Source: Leuctra nigra
Taxonomy: Eukaryota > Arthropoda > Insecta > Plecoptera > Leuctridae
Reading direction: 5' to 3'
Assembly (NCBI GenBank): GCA_934045905.1
Contig: OW203771.1
Coordinates: 16,853,701 to 16,917,700 of the forward strand
Length of the DNA: 64,000 bases
In this document: piece by piece, positions 11,590 to 22,803 of the stretch
How the letters are laid out: every line of letters starts with the position of its first letter
Numbering within the stretch: position 1 is the first letter of the stretch
Made by a program: the position numbers and the translations under genes
The notes under the pieces: model-generated
Database searches by the model: none
Seen by the model: only the letters and a program-made list of their open reading frames with translations
What the model was told of the DNA's origin: nothing

Positions 11590-11870
11590 ACTGCTAACCA
11601 GGTTTGGCTCAGAGGTAACGCTCTGAAGCTTCCGGGGGGAGATCCGGGGTTCGATTCCCGCGGCCGTTCTTCCTGACTGTTTCTTTTTCGTGGTATTCCC
11701 TCAGTCGACAGACAAATGCTGGTGAGTTCCCTACTAATATGCCACGACCGCAACCATCCTTACCTACTCTTCACCATCATCTCCCAATCATCATCATAAT
11801 CATTCATCCGTCGCCATTAGTCTCGCTGCAGAACAGTGCGACGTTAAACACTATTAAAATAATTCCCCTC
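11590..11870 (+). mobile_element. tRNA-derived SINE
   Basis: The head at about 11597-11664 has Pol III promoter boxes: A box TTTGGCTCAGAGGTAACGC and B box GGGGTTCGATTCCC. The body is pyrimidine-rich (CCATCCTTACCTACTCTTCA) and ends GCAGAACAGTGCGACGTTAA. The same 3' body recurs at 46370-46505, and a reversed relic at 1770-1853. Spread by a partner LINE is inferred from the class. Confidence 0.75.
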
Positions 11871-12087
11871 ATGCACTTCACAAAATCAAATATTCAAACA
11901 AGAGTTTGCCATGCAATGAGGACGACACGAATGAAACATAGCTTTTGTTAGAAGGAAGAGTAAACTGATAAATGGCGTGCTGGCTCTTAATAGGGAATAT
12001 GCACGCATTTATTTAAAACTATAATTCAAAATAATAACTTATTTGTTGGTAAATCACACTATTTTCACACTTAAATAAGTAAATTTT

Positions 12088-12286
12088 CATTCATAAAATA
12101 TGAAATTAAAATCAGTGTCCATTTTGTCGGGAAAACGCCATCCCGACCAGTGATGTCATTTATATCAACCAACAATGATGTTGCCATGGTTACAATAAAA
12201 TAATACATCACTAGCCGGGATGGCGTTTTCCCGCCAAAATTTACATTGATTTTGAATCAAATATTTATGAATGAAAATGTACACTT
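12088..12286. mobile_element. Foldback MITE
   Basis: Arms CATTCATAAAATATG...GTCGGGAAAACGCCATCCCG and CGGGATGGCGTTTTCCCGCC...ATATTTATGAATG pair around a loop at about 12150-12210. No coding capacity. Confidence 0.6.
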
Positions 12287-12343
12287 TTGAGAGGCAAATA
12301 GTTTGTTTTACTAACATTTTTTTGTTGCTATTTTGAAATATTA

Positions 12344-13161
12344 TCAAGCGAGCGTAGCGAGCGTCTCCACTTGAAACTTATGGCTCGAACCTCTGTTTTT
12401 TTTTTGTTTTTTTTGTGTGTGTATTTGTGCATTTGGCGTCTCCTGCCAAACGAAGTAATGGATCAGGCCAATTTTTTCTCACAACTTAAATTGCTATTCT
12501 GGTTGTTATAATCAAAATGATTTTCAGCAAGTTCGCTCCATTGGTTGCATCGGAAACTTGATGTGTAGTTATAGTTAGCTTGGCAATGGGGATGAAGGAA
12601 ACTCTGTGTATATAGCTGCAATAGTGACCGATCATCACCAAATTTTTCAAGGTCATGTGTACCAGCATTATAAGTGATTTTTTACAAATCTGTAATGAGC
12701 TTCAAGAGTAATAGACATTTTACTGACATTTGTATACTTAATTTAAAACGGCCTATAGCCACACCACCGTTTGACCTATCAAATGGTCTTCAATAAATCT
12801 GATCAAACTCATATTTTGCATGATCGTTAAGACCAACACTGTCTCTTATTTTACAAATTTTCAGCCCAATCAGTCAAGAACATATGCACTTATTGACAGT
12901 TTTAATAACTGTCAGATATGAAGTATCGAAATGATTGTTTTCCAGTGCCACTTGAATTGAATTTGATTTGCGATATGAACCAGGTGCTTAGATGCTATTT
13001 TCAAGTTTCGATGAAAAGCATACTTATGTTGATTGAGTGTTCAATATTTTAGTTCAATATAGATGTATATGTTTTCTGTGCGTTGTGTACGCATTTCCGG
13101 TTCGAGCATTTGCACGTACCCCTGCTCGCTCATCAACGCGGTACACTGAGCGTTTTCCTAG
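12344..13161 (+). mobile_element. Helitron-like element, copy 2
   Basis: Starts TCAAGCGAGCGTAGCGAGCG and ends CACTGAGCGTTTTCCTAG, followed by T. Same family as 5389-6414, with shared internal text (ACCAGGTGCTTAGATGCTAT; TGTGCGTTGTGTACGCATTT). The short AUG frames inside are not conserved between copies. Confidence 0.65.
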
Positions 13162-14302
13162 TTATAAAATACACACTCTGGGTTGTTTCTTGGGAAATTT
13201 GTATTTCTTTGTTTTGTTAAATAGTTCATTCTTGGGTCAAAATTAGCTATTGGTCATGAGCTATTAGTTTTTACATGACCTCTTTCAAACAATTTCATAC
13301 CTTTAGCAAAACATTTCCCCGACTCATCGCCTAGCAAAATGCTTTGTAGGCCGTATGAACAATTAATTGATACCAGCAATTATTATGTTCACTGGAAATT
13401 TACTTGAGAAATGTTTTGAATGATAAGTCGAAAAACGAATGAAATAATAACGTTAAAATATTTAAAATATACTCAATATTTTTTTCTTCCAAATATTCAA
13501 TAGCTTTTCGTACATACCAATATCTAAATCTACTGAATAAATGCATAATAAAATATTTATATGCATACAAAATATGAAAACTCATTAACATTCAATAAAA
13601 TTACATCACAAATGTTTTTTTGACAAAATTTAAAATATCTTTAAAGGATAAGTTAGACATTACCTATAGTTTATTCTCCGAGATTATAATAAAACGTTAC
13701 TAAAACACACAACCACACAACCCACCCACACACAACAATCGTTGGAACGACTATCGTCAAAATATTAAAAATGCGGTCGAGGTGGATTTCAGGTCAATTA
13801 CCGGATGATGAAGAAGGTTATAGAAACATTCGAAATATTGAATGGTATTTATATTTTTTTGGACGATACCGGAGTCTTCCGAAGATTGTTGCGTGTGTTT
13901 TATTAATCGTTTACCCGGTATAATATCTTCTTCTCTTTTATTCTAATAACACTCACTTGAAAGTTGTTTCACTAAAATGCAGATCAAGGAATAAATCCAC
14001 AACGTGCTGATATATTTGAACCTCTAAGTAAGAATAAAAAGCTTTCATCACACAATAAGAACAGATCTTCAGGAATTGGCTTCAATAATATCTACTGAAA
14101 TATTGTAACTTCTACCATAAACTTCTACTTTATAGCTTGAAATCATGGACGATTATCAATGCATTTTGATTCAACTCTAGTACGCAGTTACATAATAACA
14201 TAGTTGATAACATAACCACCTTCCTTGACCATAACCATAGCCACAACCATAGGTATGCTAGATACTACAGAAATACCATAGTGCATAATAGACAACCAGA
14301 CA
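13162..14302. other. Intergenic stretch, nothing recognised
   Basis: AT-rich sequence between the Helitron-like element and the 3' end of the OR gene. Short frames only. No RNA gene, repeat termini or exon of the neighbouring genes seen. Confidence 0.4.
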
Positions 14303-14430
14303 CCATTAAAATTATCTAATTAGCTCTGCTATTTACACAATTCCACCGGTTCGACGATCCTGTATATAAAGCTCGATCTGCATTTGACATTTTTGAAAAG
14401 GCCGAGCTAACTAGATAATTTTTCATGGTA
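14303..14430. mobile_element. Short foldback MITE
   Basis: AAAATTATCTAATTAGCTC near 14308 and GAGCTAACTAGATAATTTT near 14404 are inverted repeats around about 75 bp. No target duplication resolved. Confidence 0.45.
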
Positions 14431-14612
14431 TAAATAGATCATTATTGTGATCTATACTAGAAAGTTTTTGCAAGTTTATTTACATGTATTTACAAGTATA
14501 ATATTGTGCTAATATTAACATCTTAAAGTGAAACATTTGCTTTAATTTAAACGTATTGGGGTGATTATGTATTATTTAAGGTAATTTGTTAATTATTTTA
14601 AGGGCTCCCAAT

Positions 14613-17600
14613 TCATTTGTGGTCAGGGATGACCTTAATGAGAACTGTAAGGAAGCGATATGACTCCTTACAAACCTGCAAAATAACAAATAATTGAAAC
14701 ATATTTAACCCGAGAGTTAATAGAAAAAACAGCAATATTTTAATTTCTATTTCATTACTTCAAAACTACTATTGTTAATTTTTCTCTTACCTTTAGTCTT
14801 ATAAATTATTTAAGTATTTTTGTTCATAGTCTAAATTATAATTTGGGATTAAGTTAGTGATTCAATTTTTTTTTCTCTTAATTATTAATTTTCAAAATAG
14901 CAAAATGCGCAATTTGTATCTTAAAAAATCCACAATTTACACTAAATGTGTATTAATATATATTAAAAAATTCTGTGCGAATTAATAACACTCACTTTTT
15001 CAAAAGTTTCCATGGTCATTGGAATGGCCCACTGAGACAGATACACTCCTGCGTAGACGTGCGTGGGTTGTTGTGACCTTGACATGATGATGCGTAACGC
15101 ACGTGTGATGCGTTCCGGTGCGTTCAACCAATCACAAGCGAACGCAGCGTCACGCACCAGCAAACTCTGCGAATATATATACACGCGATTAATTATTGAA
15201 CCTGTAGAGGTGGTAGGTCTACTACATCCGTTTGACCAGCTGTCTCTATTTAAGTAGAAATTAATTATCGAATCATTATCTAAAGTATTCAGAAAAAACG
15301 CCATATTCCAAATACACAAAGAAACATTTCAACATCTGGTATTCAACTTCGGTTCTCGTCAGATCCCTGAGATTAAGCAACATTGAGCCCGATTGAGGAT
15401 TTAAATAATAACTCTAGAACTATTCCTGTATTATGTATTATCGCTGGCCACACTTACTTCAGTTGTCAGAGCATTCCCAGCTTGGCAAAAGATCGCGTTT
15501 TGAAGATATAGTCCACAGAGTCCTGATGCATAGGCGGCTATTAACACAGGGCTGAGGTCATTGTTCTAAAAGGAATAGATAAAAAAAATGCTTGATTACC
15601 TAATTCACAGTTAGCACGTGACGTCATCTCAATGTTACACGATCATCTTGGAGATTCTGTAAATCTGGCTTTTCTTAGGAAGCTCTTATCAAAGTTAAAA
15701 TCACTCATTATTCAAATACTATAGTATATTTTATAAACCGCTATAGAATATTTACAACTGACTGGCATTTGGGTTCCAGTCCCTGTTTTATGATATTTGA
15801 AACAGCTATTAAATATCTAGTCGCGCATTAGCGTGACGCTGCCAAGCACCACGCTACACCACTACGCGAGTTATACTGGAAAGGCTTCAGAAGGGTTTTC
15901 ACGGTTCCCCCTACCACAGACGCAATTAGAAGCGAAAGTTCAAAACTGTGGTAATCTAGTATTAGTTATTCAAAAATGTGTATGTGTATTGTTTTGATTT
16001 TAAGTTCTCAAACCAAGTTAGAATGTAGATATCCCTTATTTAGTTGAACTGAGTAGATTATCATGCTATACAATTAGATACTACCTATTTAAAACTCTAT
16101 CAAATACCTATAATGTTAAATCTAAATTCAACATTTTATTAATTTCTATACAGTGACATGGAACCTTTCATTTGATTTAGTAGGTACTCACAGAGACAAT
16201 GAGAACACCGAGTGGCAGTATTACAACGATAATGAAGATTTGAAAAGCCAACATGTGCTCGAAGATTTTAGTGATGTCATTCGCTAACCTAATAGAAGAA
16301 TCCGGAATCATCATGGTAATGGAGGCAGAGTTTAGTTGATTGCAGGGTTGGGTAAGTTCCTCAAAAAAAAGGAACTAGTTCCAGTTCCTTACATAAAAAA
16401 TAAATTAGTTCCAGTTCCAAGTTCCTTTCAAATAAAGGAACTGGAAAGTTACCAGTAAGGAACTAAGTTCCTTTTAAGTTATAATGCCCTCCATAAACAA
16501 CCCGGATTTTTTTAAATTACCCTTCTCTAAATTGAGTGAGCAAAGCGATCAAGCAGTAATATTTTCTGAAATCAGGTAAATTTAGAATGACACAAAAAAT
16601 GGGTCATCATATAATAAGATACTATATTATTTCTATTCGAAAGGAGCTTAAAAGATAACGTAAAATAAGTTCCTAAGTTCCTTACGTAAACGTTCCTTAT
16701 TAGTAAAAATAAAGGCACTAAGTTCCCCTAAAACTTCCCCAAAAAGGAACTAGTTCCCGGTAACTTGTTCCTCCCCAACACTGGTTGATTGTACATACAC
16801 TAATTAGAAATACTGTTTACTTACTCTAACACTGTTACATGTAGACTAACGCACTCCGAGATGATGCGGTACATCTCTATGTTAAGCCGATCTGTCATTG
16901 ATGGAGTATGAAGACATTTCTTCGCCAACTTTATCTCGGAAACAGCTGATGTGTTCTCAACATCATGATTAGAACATATTTTAAGTTGTTCTGGTTTAGT
17001 CTCGTAATTCGGGACGTTGAGAGAAGGATACAGTTCAATGTCTGGCTTATCCTTCTTTTGATCAGGTACATGAGGTGTTGGTTCTTGAATGTTTTCTTTC
17101 ACTGTATAGGTTGATGCAGTTGAGGTTGACTTTATCATCTTTTTGGCAATCGTTTGCACATTCTCCAGGTTGTATCTGAGACAAAGACGATAAGTGATGT
17201 TCCCTTTCAGTACAAGGTCACTTCATTTGACGATGCAACCCCTTACCTTAACACCTGGAAGTGTGCGACTAGTTGAAGAATTAATACGACGAAAAGCATA
17301 TCACAAGTGAGCATGACCATAATATCTGATATTGTAATCGTTAAGTGAATCAACATAATAATCTCAAGTTTTGGCGACGACGCGTAGTCGATAGGATACC
17401 AAGATCTGTAGAAATTAATACGAAATCAAAGAGACGCAGGATGCCTCTTTATTGCAAGACTAATTTTTATGAACACTTTTTAACACCCTTTAGGCCCGGA
17501 ATAACCAAAGTTAAATTGTGCTGGATTAACTAACTTTTTGATTAAATTCAATTGTTTCACTCATTTTGAGGTATCTGATTGGCTGTGCCGCCAATTTAGT

Positions 17601-18438
17601 CCAATATTTAGTTAATCCGGCTCAGATTAACTTTGGTTATACCGGCCCTTAAAGCGTCGCTAAGGAAGGCATTAATTGAATTATTTCCTCTATTTGACAA
17701 GAAAAGGGAAAACAATTAATTAAATGCTGTCAATTTATAAGCATCCGAATTACGGGAGAACCAGAACAATATAACTGAGAGTTAAATAAGATCGGGGTTT
17801 CATATTCTGTAAAAGAAGAAACCCCCTCAAGCAGGTACTAAAATGTTAGGGGTCGGAGCTGTCAGGCGGTAGTTCTTTTCCTGTATTTCCACAGTTTCTA
17901 CCTAATTTTGATTTAGTTTATCTAAATGACATATTCAATGAATCACTTACAAACTTTTATAGTGTTTTATTTAAACCATTGTTACAATAAAAAAATACTA
18001 ATACTTACACCATCATGTCTCTCGTTATCACACATTGTATATATAAAGGAATCGAGAAAATTACTACACAAATTCCCAATGCCTGTGGGTATTCCTTCGT
18101 GAGGAAGTTAGTTATTCTGTTTGTTCTTCGCAGGACTTCCATGTTGTATTCTGACGCGTAAGCCTCGGAACACATCTTGTCAAAAGTGTCGATCATGTCG
18201 CGGATTCCATTGCTGTTTCTCGACAAGGTCACTGAATGCACAAATACCGAGATGAAGAATAGACAGTAGGTGAGACCAAAACCAGCTTTCGTGTAGTCGC
18301 CGTCAGATAGATTGACTATGACGCCCATACCCATTGTTGCAAGGATGTAAATGAAATGGACACGATGGAATGTAGGGAACCAGCGACGTATAATTCTGAC
18401 GTACTTCCGTGGTTCATCTCGGTCGCTCGGCCAGAATC
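14613..18438 (-). CDS. Odorant receptor (7tm_6), near-complete, with enlarged intracellular loop
   Basis: Insect odorant receptor, a seven-helix channel subunit that works with Orco in olfactory neurons. Exons on the minus strand: 18438-18009 (TM1-TM3; FWPSDRDEPRKY, TNRITNFLTKEYPQALG), 17325-17247 (TM4), 17175-16825 (intracellular loop 2), 16288-16192 (TM5, KIFEHMLAFQIFIIVVILP), 15565-15458 (TM6), 15166-14996 (RDAAFACDWLNAPERITRAL and MSRSQQPTHVYAGVYLSQW, family signature) and 14675-14613 (VCKESYRFLTVL, stop TGA). All junctions are GT-AG and consistent from TM4 onward. The exon joining TM3 to TM4 (extracellular loop 2) is not firmly found; 17806 to about 17755 (YETPILFNSQLYC) is a candidate whose phase does not fit 18009 directly. 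The first codons are also unresolved. Without these the exons give about 433 residues, longer than the usual 400, because loop 2 carries about 75 extra polar residues. Confidence 0.85.
16343..16783. mobile_element. hAT-type MITE with 8-bp target duplication
   Basis: 441 bp. Ends CAGGGTTGGGTAAGTTCC and GGTAACTTGTTCCTCCCCAACACTG begin CAGNG when read inward, as in hAT elements. The 8-bp duplication GTTGATTG flanks it exactly (16335-16342 and 16784-16791). Lies in an OR intron. The interior is rich in AGGAACTAGTTCC-like text. Confidence 0.85.
17493..17648. mobile_element. Harbinger-type MITE with TTA target duplication
   Basis: 156 bp with ends GGCCCGGAATAACCAAAGTTAA and reverse complement, allowing a few mismatches. 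TTA lies on both sides (17490-17492 and 17649-17651). Located in the OR intron between the TM3 and TM4 exons, which is where the extracellular loop 2 exon is expected. Confidence 0.7.
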
Positions 18439-19478
18439 CTGGAGGAAAGCAGTTGCAGACATTTTATCGATTGTCGTGGATCACGAAAATGTTAGCTCAA
18501 CTTCAATAAATCGTGCATGAATTGTCGCCTGACACCATACATCAATGTAACTACACTTATATAGGGTAGTAAAGATTAGTGTTGCAGCTTACTGTGAGGG
18601 CCAGTCCGTGGGATGGGTGTTACACCTGCGCGCACGCCCGGGCGCAGAGATTTGAGGCGCCACATTTTCAAACTATCACATATTTTTTAGATTTTTTGCA
18701 TATTTCTTTCCATACTTTTAAGACTTTAGGGGAAAGTATAACATATTAGAAATTGCTTATTTAAGCGCAAACGCCCAAAATATTACTGAAGAGATTCAAA
18801 CTAGAGGCGGGTCTTAAATAGAGGGGCTGCAAAATGCATGAAATTGTACCTATCAATTTTATTCCAGAAAATCAATTTTTTTTCCAGGGCTATATGCCCG
18901 TACCAGCATGAACGACAAACGACATTCGTGATGTGGGGGCTAAAACTGGAGTACTTCACCCACCATACCTCCCCCTCCCCCCCCCCCCCCCCCCAATCAC
19001 GAATGTCGTTTCTACGCGCTTGTGTGGGGGCCTGTAAAGTACCCCATAAAGAGAGGGGGGGGGGGGGGGGGGAGCAGCGCCAAAGGTTTCTTTGCCCGAG
19101 GCGTCAAAGAGTCAAGGGTCGACCCTGTAGGTAATTATTTTTTTTACCGGTCCTCTGCGATTTTTTATGTGGACTCAATTATTCCGCATTATTTCTTTAC
19201 CTTATGATCAAATTATAGGTATTTATATTTTGAAGTTCGCTATGCCAAAATTATTTATATTCGCAGTGCAGCGTTGTCAGATTAATTGTAAATTTCTCAC
19301 ATAATATACCTTTTATTTCAATTATTTGCCGGTGGTAACCATAATATATTTTGGAATGGCAGTCGTATGCTAAAAAGTGTTATTTTAAAAGAGTACATTT
19401 TTTTTCTTTCTCTTGAGGTTTTAAGAGTAATTTAAGTACAACATTCATGGACGATGTCATGTCTCCCTGTATTACCTA
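18439..19478. other. OR upstream region with mirrored C and G homopolymers
   Basis: AACGACATTCGTGAT (18915-18929) and ATCACGAATGTCGTT (18997-19011) are inverted around a long C run (about 18977-18994). A long G run follows at about 19057-19072. No gene seen. The glycine/proline-rich frames here are homopolymer translations. Confidence 0.45.
18558..18564 (-). promoter_or_regulatory. Putative TATA box of the OR gene
   Basis: Reads TATATAA on the minus strand in CCCTATATAAGTG, about 96 nt before an ATG at 18462-18460 (AAAATGTCTGC). That ATG is one base out of frame with the OR exon, so this promoter assignment is tentative. Confidence 0.35.
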
Positions 19479-20757
19479 CCCCATAAAAAACACTCTGTGT
19501 AAAAATACCAGCTAAGTCTCTTCAACTATAAAAAAATAGAAGAAATCTAAAAATTCAGCACTGAAAAGTAGTGATATCAAAAAATGGGCTGAGTCAAAAC
19601 CTAATTTTAAAAACCAAAATATACTTGGCGCATCGTTTTTTAGGGTATTATATATATATATTTAGGTACACTTGGCACATTTAAAATTGATCGTTCAATA
19701 AATCTGATTGTCTGAAAAATGTTAGGTCGCACCATCAGAAGTCAGTCCAAGCGATCTCCTTGTCTCACTCTAGTAGGTGACCTCACATTTCAATGATAAT
19801 AACAAGCTTTGAATGGTTATGGGACATGACCAGCAGTCATTCAAATTTGATCACCGATCAATTTTAAATGTGCCAAGTGTACCTTAAATTTATTTTTGTC
19901 ATATAATTTTTATATAAACGATGCGCCAAGTATATTTTGGTTTTTAAAATAAGGTTTTCACTTGGCCCATTTTTTGATATCACTACTTTTCAGTGCTGAT
20001 CAGTGCTCACAGTGCACTGATCAGTGCTCTCATCAGTGCTCTGATCACTTTTCAGTGCTGAGTGCCATTTTCAAAATGGCGGCTGAAATAACTGCCACCT
20101 AAAATTTATTTCTATAAATGTTATGTATCACTAAGCCTTCTGAATATGTAGTTCTTGTAGTAAGAGGGGATTAAAGTCTAAATCTTCATTTTTTTGAGGT
20201 CATTTCCGGTTTCGCTAAAAGTACATTTCTACTTCAACAATTGATATTCCATATAGATGACCGTGTGAATCGATTGGCGCAAATTTCGTTCCGATCGGTT
20301 CAGCCGATTTCGAGATATGACGTCACTTCCGGTTTCAAAATGGCGGCACCTTAGACGCCAAAAGTGCACATGTGGTAAAATTTTCAGAACGATCGGTTAA
20401 CCCGTTTAGGCTGAGGCCCTGTCAAGAGTGTTTCCTGATATCTGAATCATCAGAAGATACCTTTTAAAAGGGGTGTAATTTCACTGTTTTCACGGCCCTC
20501 TTGCTCGCAAATGACATAACCTGTTGTTCCCAAATTTGGTATAGGGGGTGGGGTGGGCCATAGCTCGAAATTAAGATATTTCGCAACAATGTGAGATTTT
20601 CGAATTTTAAGATCCAGTAGGCCGAAAATGCCATGTTGTTGCTTGCAGTAAAAGTGTTCGGTCTGCTACTCAGTTTATTAGGCATTTACGGTATGTTGAG
20701 TGACTGTGAGTGTATAGTACGACTTGGCTAGGTGGAGCGACCGCTCCACGCTCCACA
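19479..20757 (+). repeat. Composite repeat, copy 3
   Basis: Palindromic head 19479 to about 20000, enlarged by a nested foldback (19663-19886, ends TTAGGTACACTTGGCACATT and reverse complement). Body motifs TCATTTCCGGTTTC at 20212 and ATGACGTCACTTCCGG at 20318, each near AAAATGGCGGC text, and the hairpin end GTGGAGCGACCGCTCCAC near 20750. Collinear with copy 1. Confidence 0.75.
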
Positions 20758-22803
20758 AGAGCAATAATTTTCCTACAACTTGGTCGCTTCAACATATATT
20801 ATAGTCTATCTTCAATGATACGGACATTATCTTGAAAATGGCGGACATAGCCGGAGGGCAATGCTTCGGCCTTAATCTTTGTTTTGAATTACTGATACTT
20901 TGCATTCCTGTGACAAATTCCTGGAAAATGAAACTTACCAAATATGTAAAGAAGTTCCACTGCATTGTTCAAACAGATTCGTCTCTTTTCCTTGTCAGAC
21001 TCGGTGTTATTTGCTTTTGTCTCCATTTTCTAGCTGTCAACCAAACTAAATGGGTCGCCAATCTCAAATTGTTGAAATATTCATAGTTTTCAGTTGGTGC
21101 TGCGCGCTGAACGATATTCCAAATCATTTCGAAATTCTGTCTCATTGCATGTCTTGAAAACATTCATGTGAGTTGAAAAATATCGTTTTCAAGCGGTTGT
21201 TATGACAACACTGTCAAGTAGTAAAGGGACCACCATTTGACACCATTTGTACAGCAATTAAACATGTATTATTGATTAGAAAGACAGAATTAAATATAAA
21301 AGCTATACAAAATGGTGAAATCTGGCTAGGTGTGTGACAATCTGAAATTGTGACAATTTCATAAAAGACAAACGTGGAAGAACGGCAGATTCTGAGATTT
21401 TCTTTGAATGTATTTTTAACGGTAAGTTTCCGTACCCACCAGCACGGCACACAATCAAATTCCAAGAAGAGTTTACAGCGCAATAAGAACGACAGGAATG
21501 AATGAAATGCAATGGAGATAGCAATGATGATCATCATTGATTTTTTTTTTATTATTTATTTGTTAGCTCAGAAGCCATTAGTATACACATACAATATTAT
21601 AACTCTTATACACTACGTTTCCTTAACCAATCCATACATTTTGATTTGAAACAATTTACACTTTCAACAGACCTTACATCAACAGGCAAACTATCGTATA
21701 TCCTCGACCCGTCATTAAATACAGACCCTTTCCATTTATTACTTTTGCAAAACCTCTGAACGCTGTTTCCTTTCAATGCTCCCCTGGTATTAATTGTGTA
21801 CAGCTCATTAACTGATTGAAACTTTTTACTGAGATACTCTGGCATCCTGCCTGTTTTGATTTTATATCGGTTCATTAAATTATAATATGACACTTCGAAT
21901 CGAATAGTTTTCTTTCTACAAGCTTTTAATCAATTATTTTCGGCTGTGGTAAAAGGTAAAACTACAAGTCTTATTTAACTCTCTTAAGAGTTGGCTATAC
22001 TTAATGGTAAACAAATGAGATATTTTTCCAAAATATAGAAAATCGTCTTAGCTTTTTGAACCATACAAATTATGAAAATTGTGAAAAAATAATTTGAATT
22101 GGTAATTTTAGGGTCGACCTAAGACACGAAACACACACGAACACGAACTCATGAAGACAATATTTGTGTTTTATTTAACTCGCCCCAAAGCTGAAAAGAT
22201 AGGGACTCTTCAGCTTTGACATCAGCATTGGTAAAAATTAGAGTCGTTAGTAACATAAGTAAGTCTGCTTTTTGAGGTTCCTTGAGATTCAATCATTGTT
22301 AATATCAATGAAATATAAGCTCACCTACTAGAGGTAGATGATGGGTTAACACAGCTTTCATGGGATGATGCCATCAAACCTTATCAGCCAATCCTTTTTT
22401 TTCGAGTACCGATTTACATTGGTTTGAGTGTACAAGATAATACATAAAACATAAAACTCAAATATAACAGCAAATCTATTTTCGAATCTTGAGCGAGTGT
22501 AACAAGATTGACCTTGATTGCATTTAGATGGCAGTGAGCCAATAATCATAATAGCAGTGAAACAAATATCTCCAAAGAATCGAGGTACGTAGATATTATT
22601 ATGTAACCATGCATATTAAATTTGTATTGTTGTTGTCTATCATTGAGCTCATAATGCTGGATAGAGCCATATGCATGTTCCGAACTGAGCAAGACACTAT
22701 TCAGCTCTTAATTTCTGGTCGAAGTGAGTTGAACAATGACAGATGAGAATAAGATGCTGAAGCTGACATAAGATTTGACGACTACATACGTATTTATTTC
22801 TAG
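20758..22803. other. Region before the polycystin REJ exon
   Basis: Apart from the LINE tail, no firm exon. One weak candidate exon for the polycystin gene ends at 22723 (ACTATTCAGCTCTTAATTTC, then CTGGTCGAA|GTGAGT); its phase 1 donor fits the next exon at 22804. No signal peptide exon was found. Confidence 0.3.
21606..21893 (-). mobile_element. LINE fragment (C-terminus of reverse transcriptase ORF)
   Basis: Minus-strand frame of 95 codons: MPEYLSKKFQ, NTRGALKGNSVQRF and SRIYDSLPVDVRS, then SVNCFKSKCMDWL. This matches the end of CR1/Jockey-like LINE proteins (pattern NTR...R..WNSLP..IR...S...FK..L). Everything upstream of the tail is missing: a dead 5'-truncated copy. It lies between the OR and polycystin genes. 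Confidence 0.7.

Noticed and set aside
22137..22210. Signal-peptide-like MKTIFVFYL as polycystin start
   Set aside because: Runs to a stop after 22 codons with no fitting donor.
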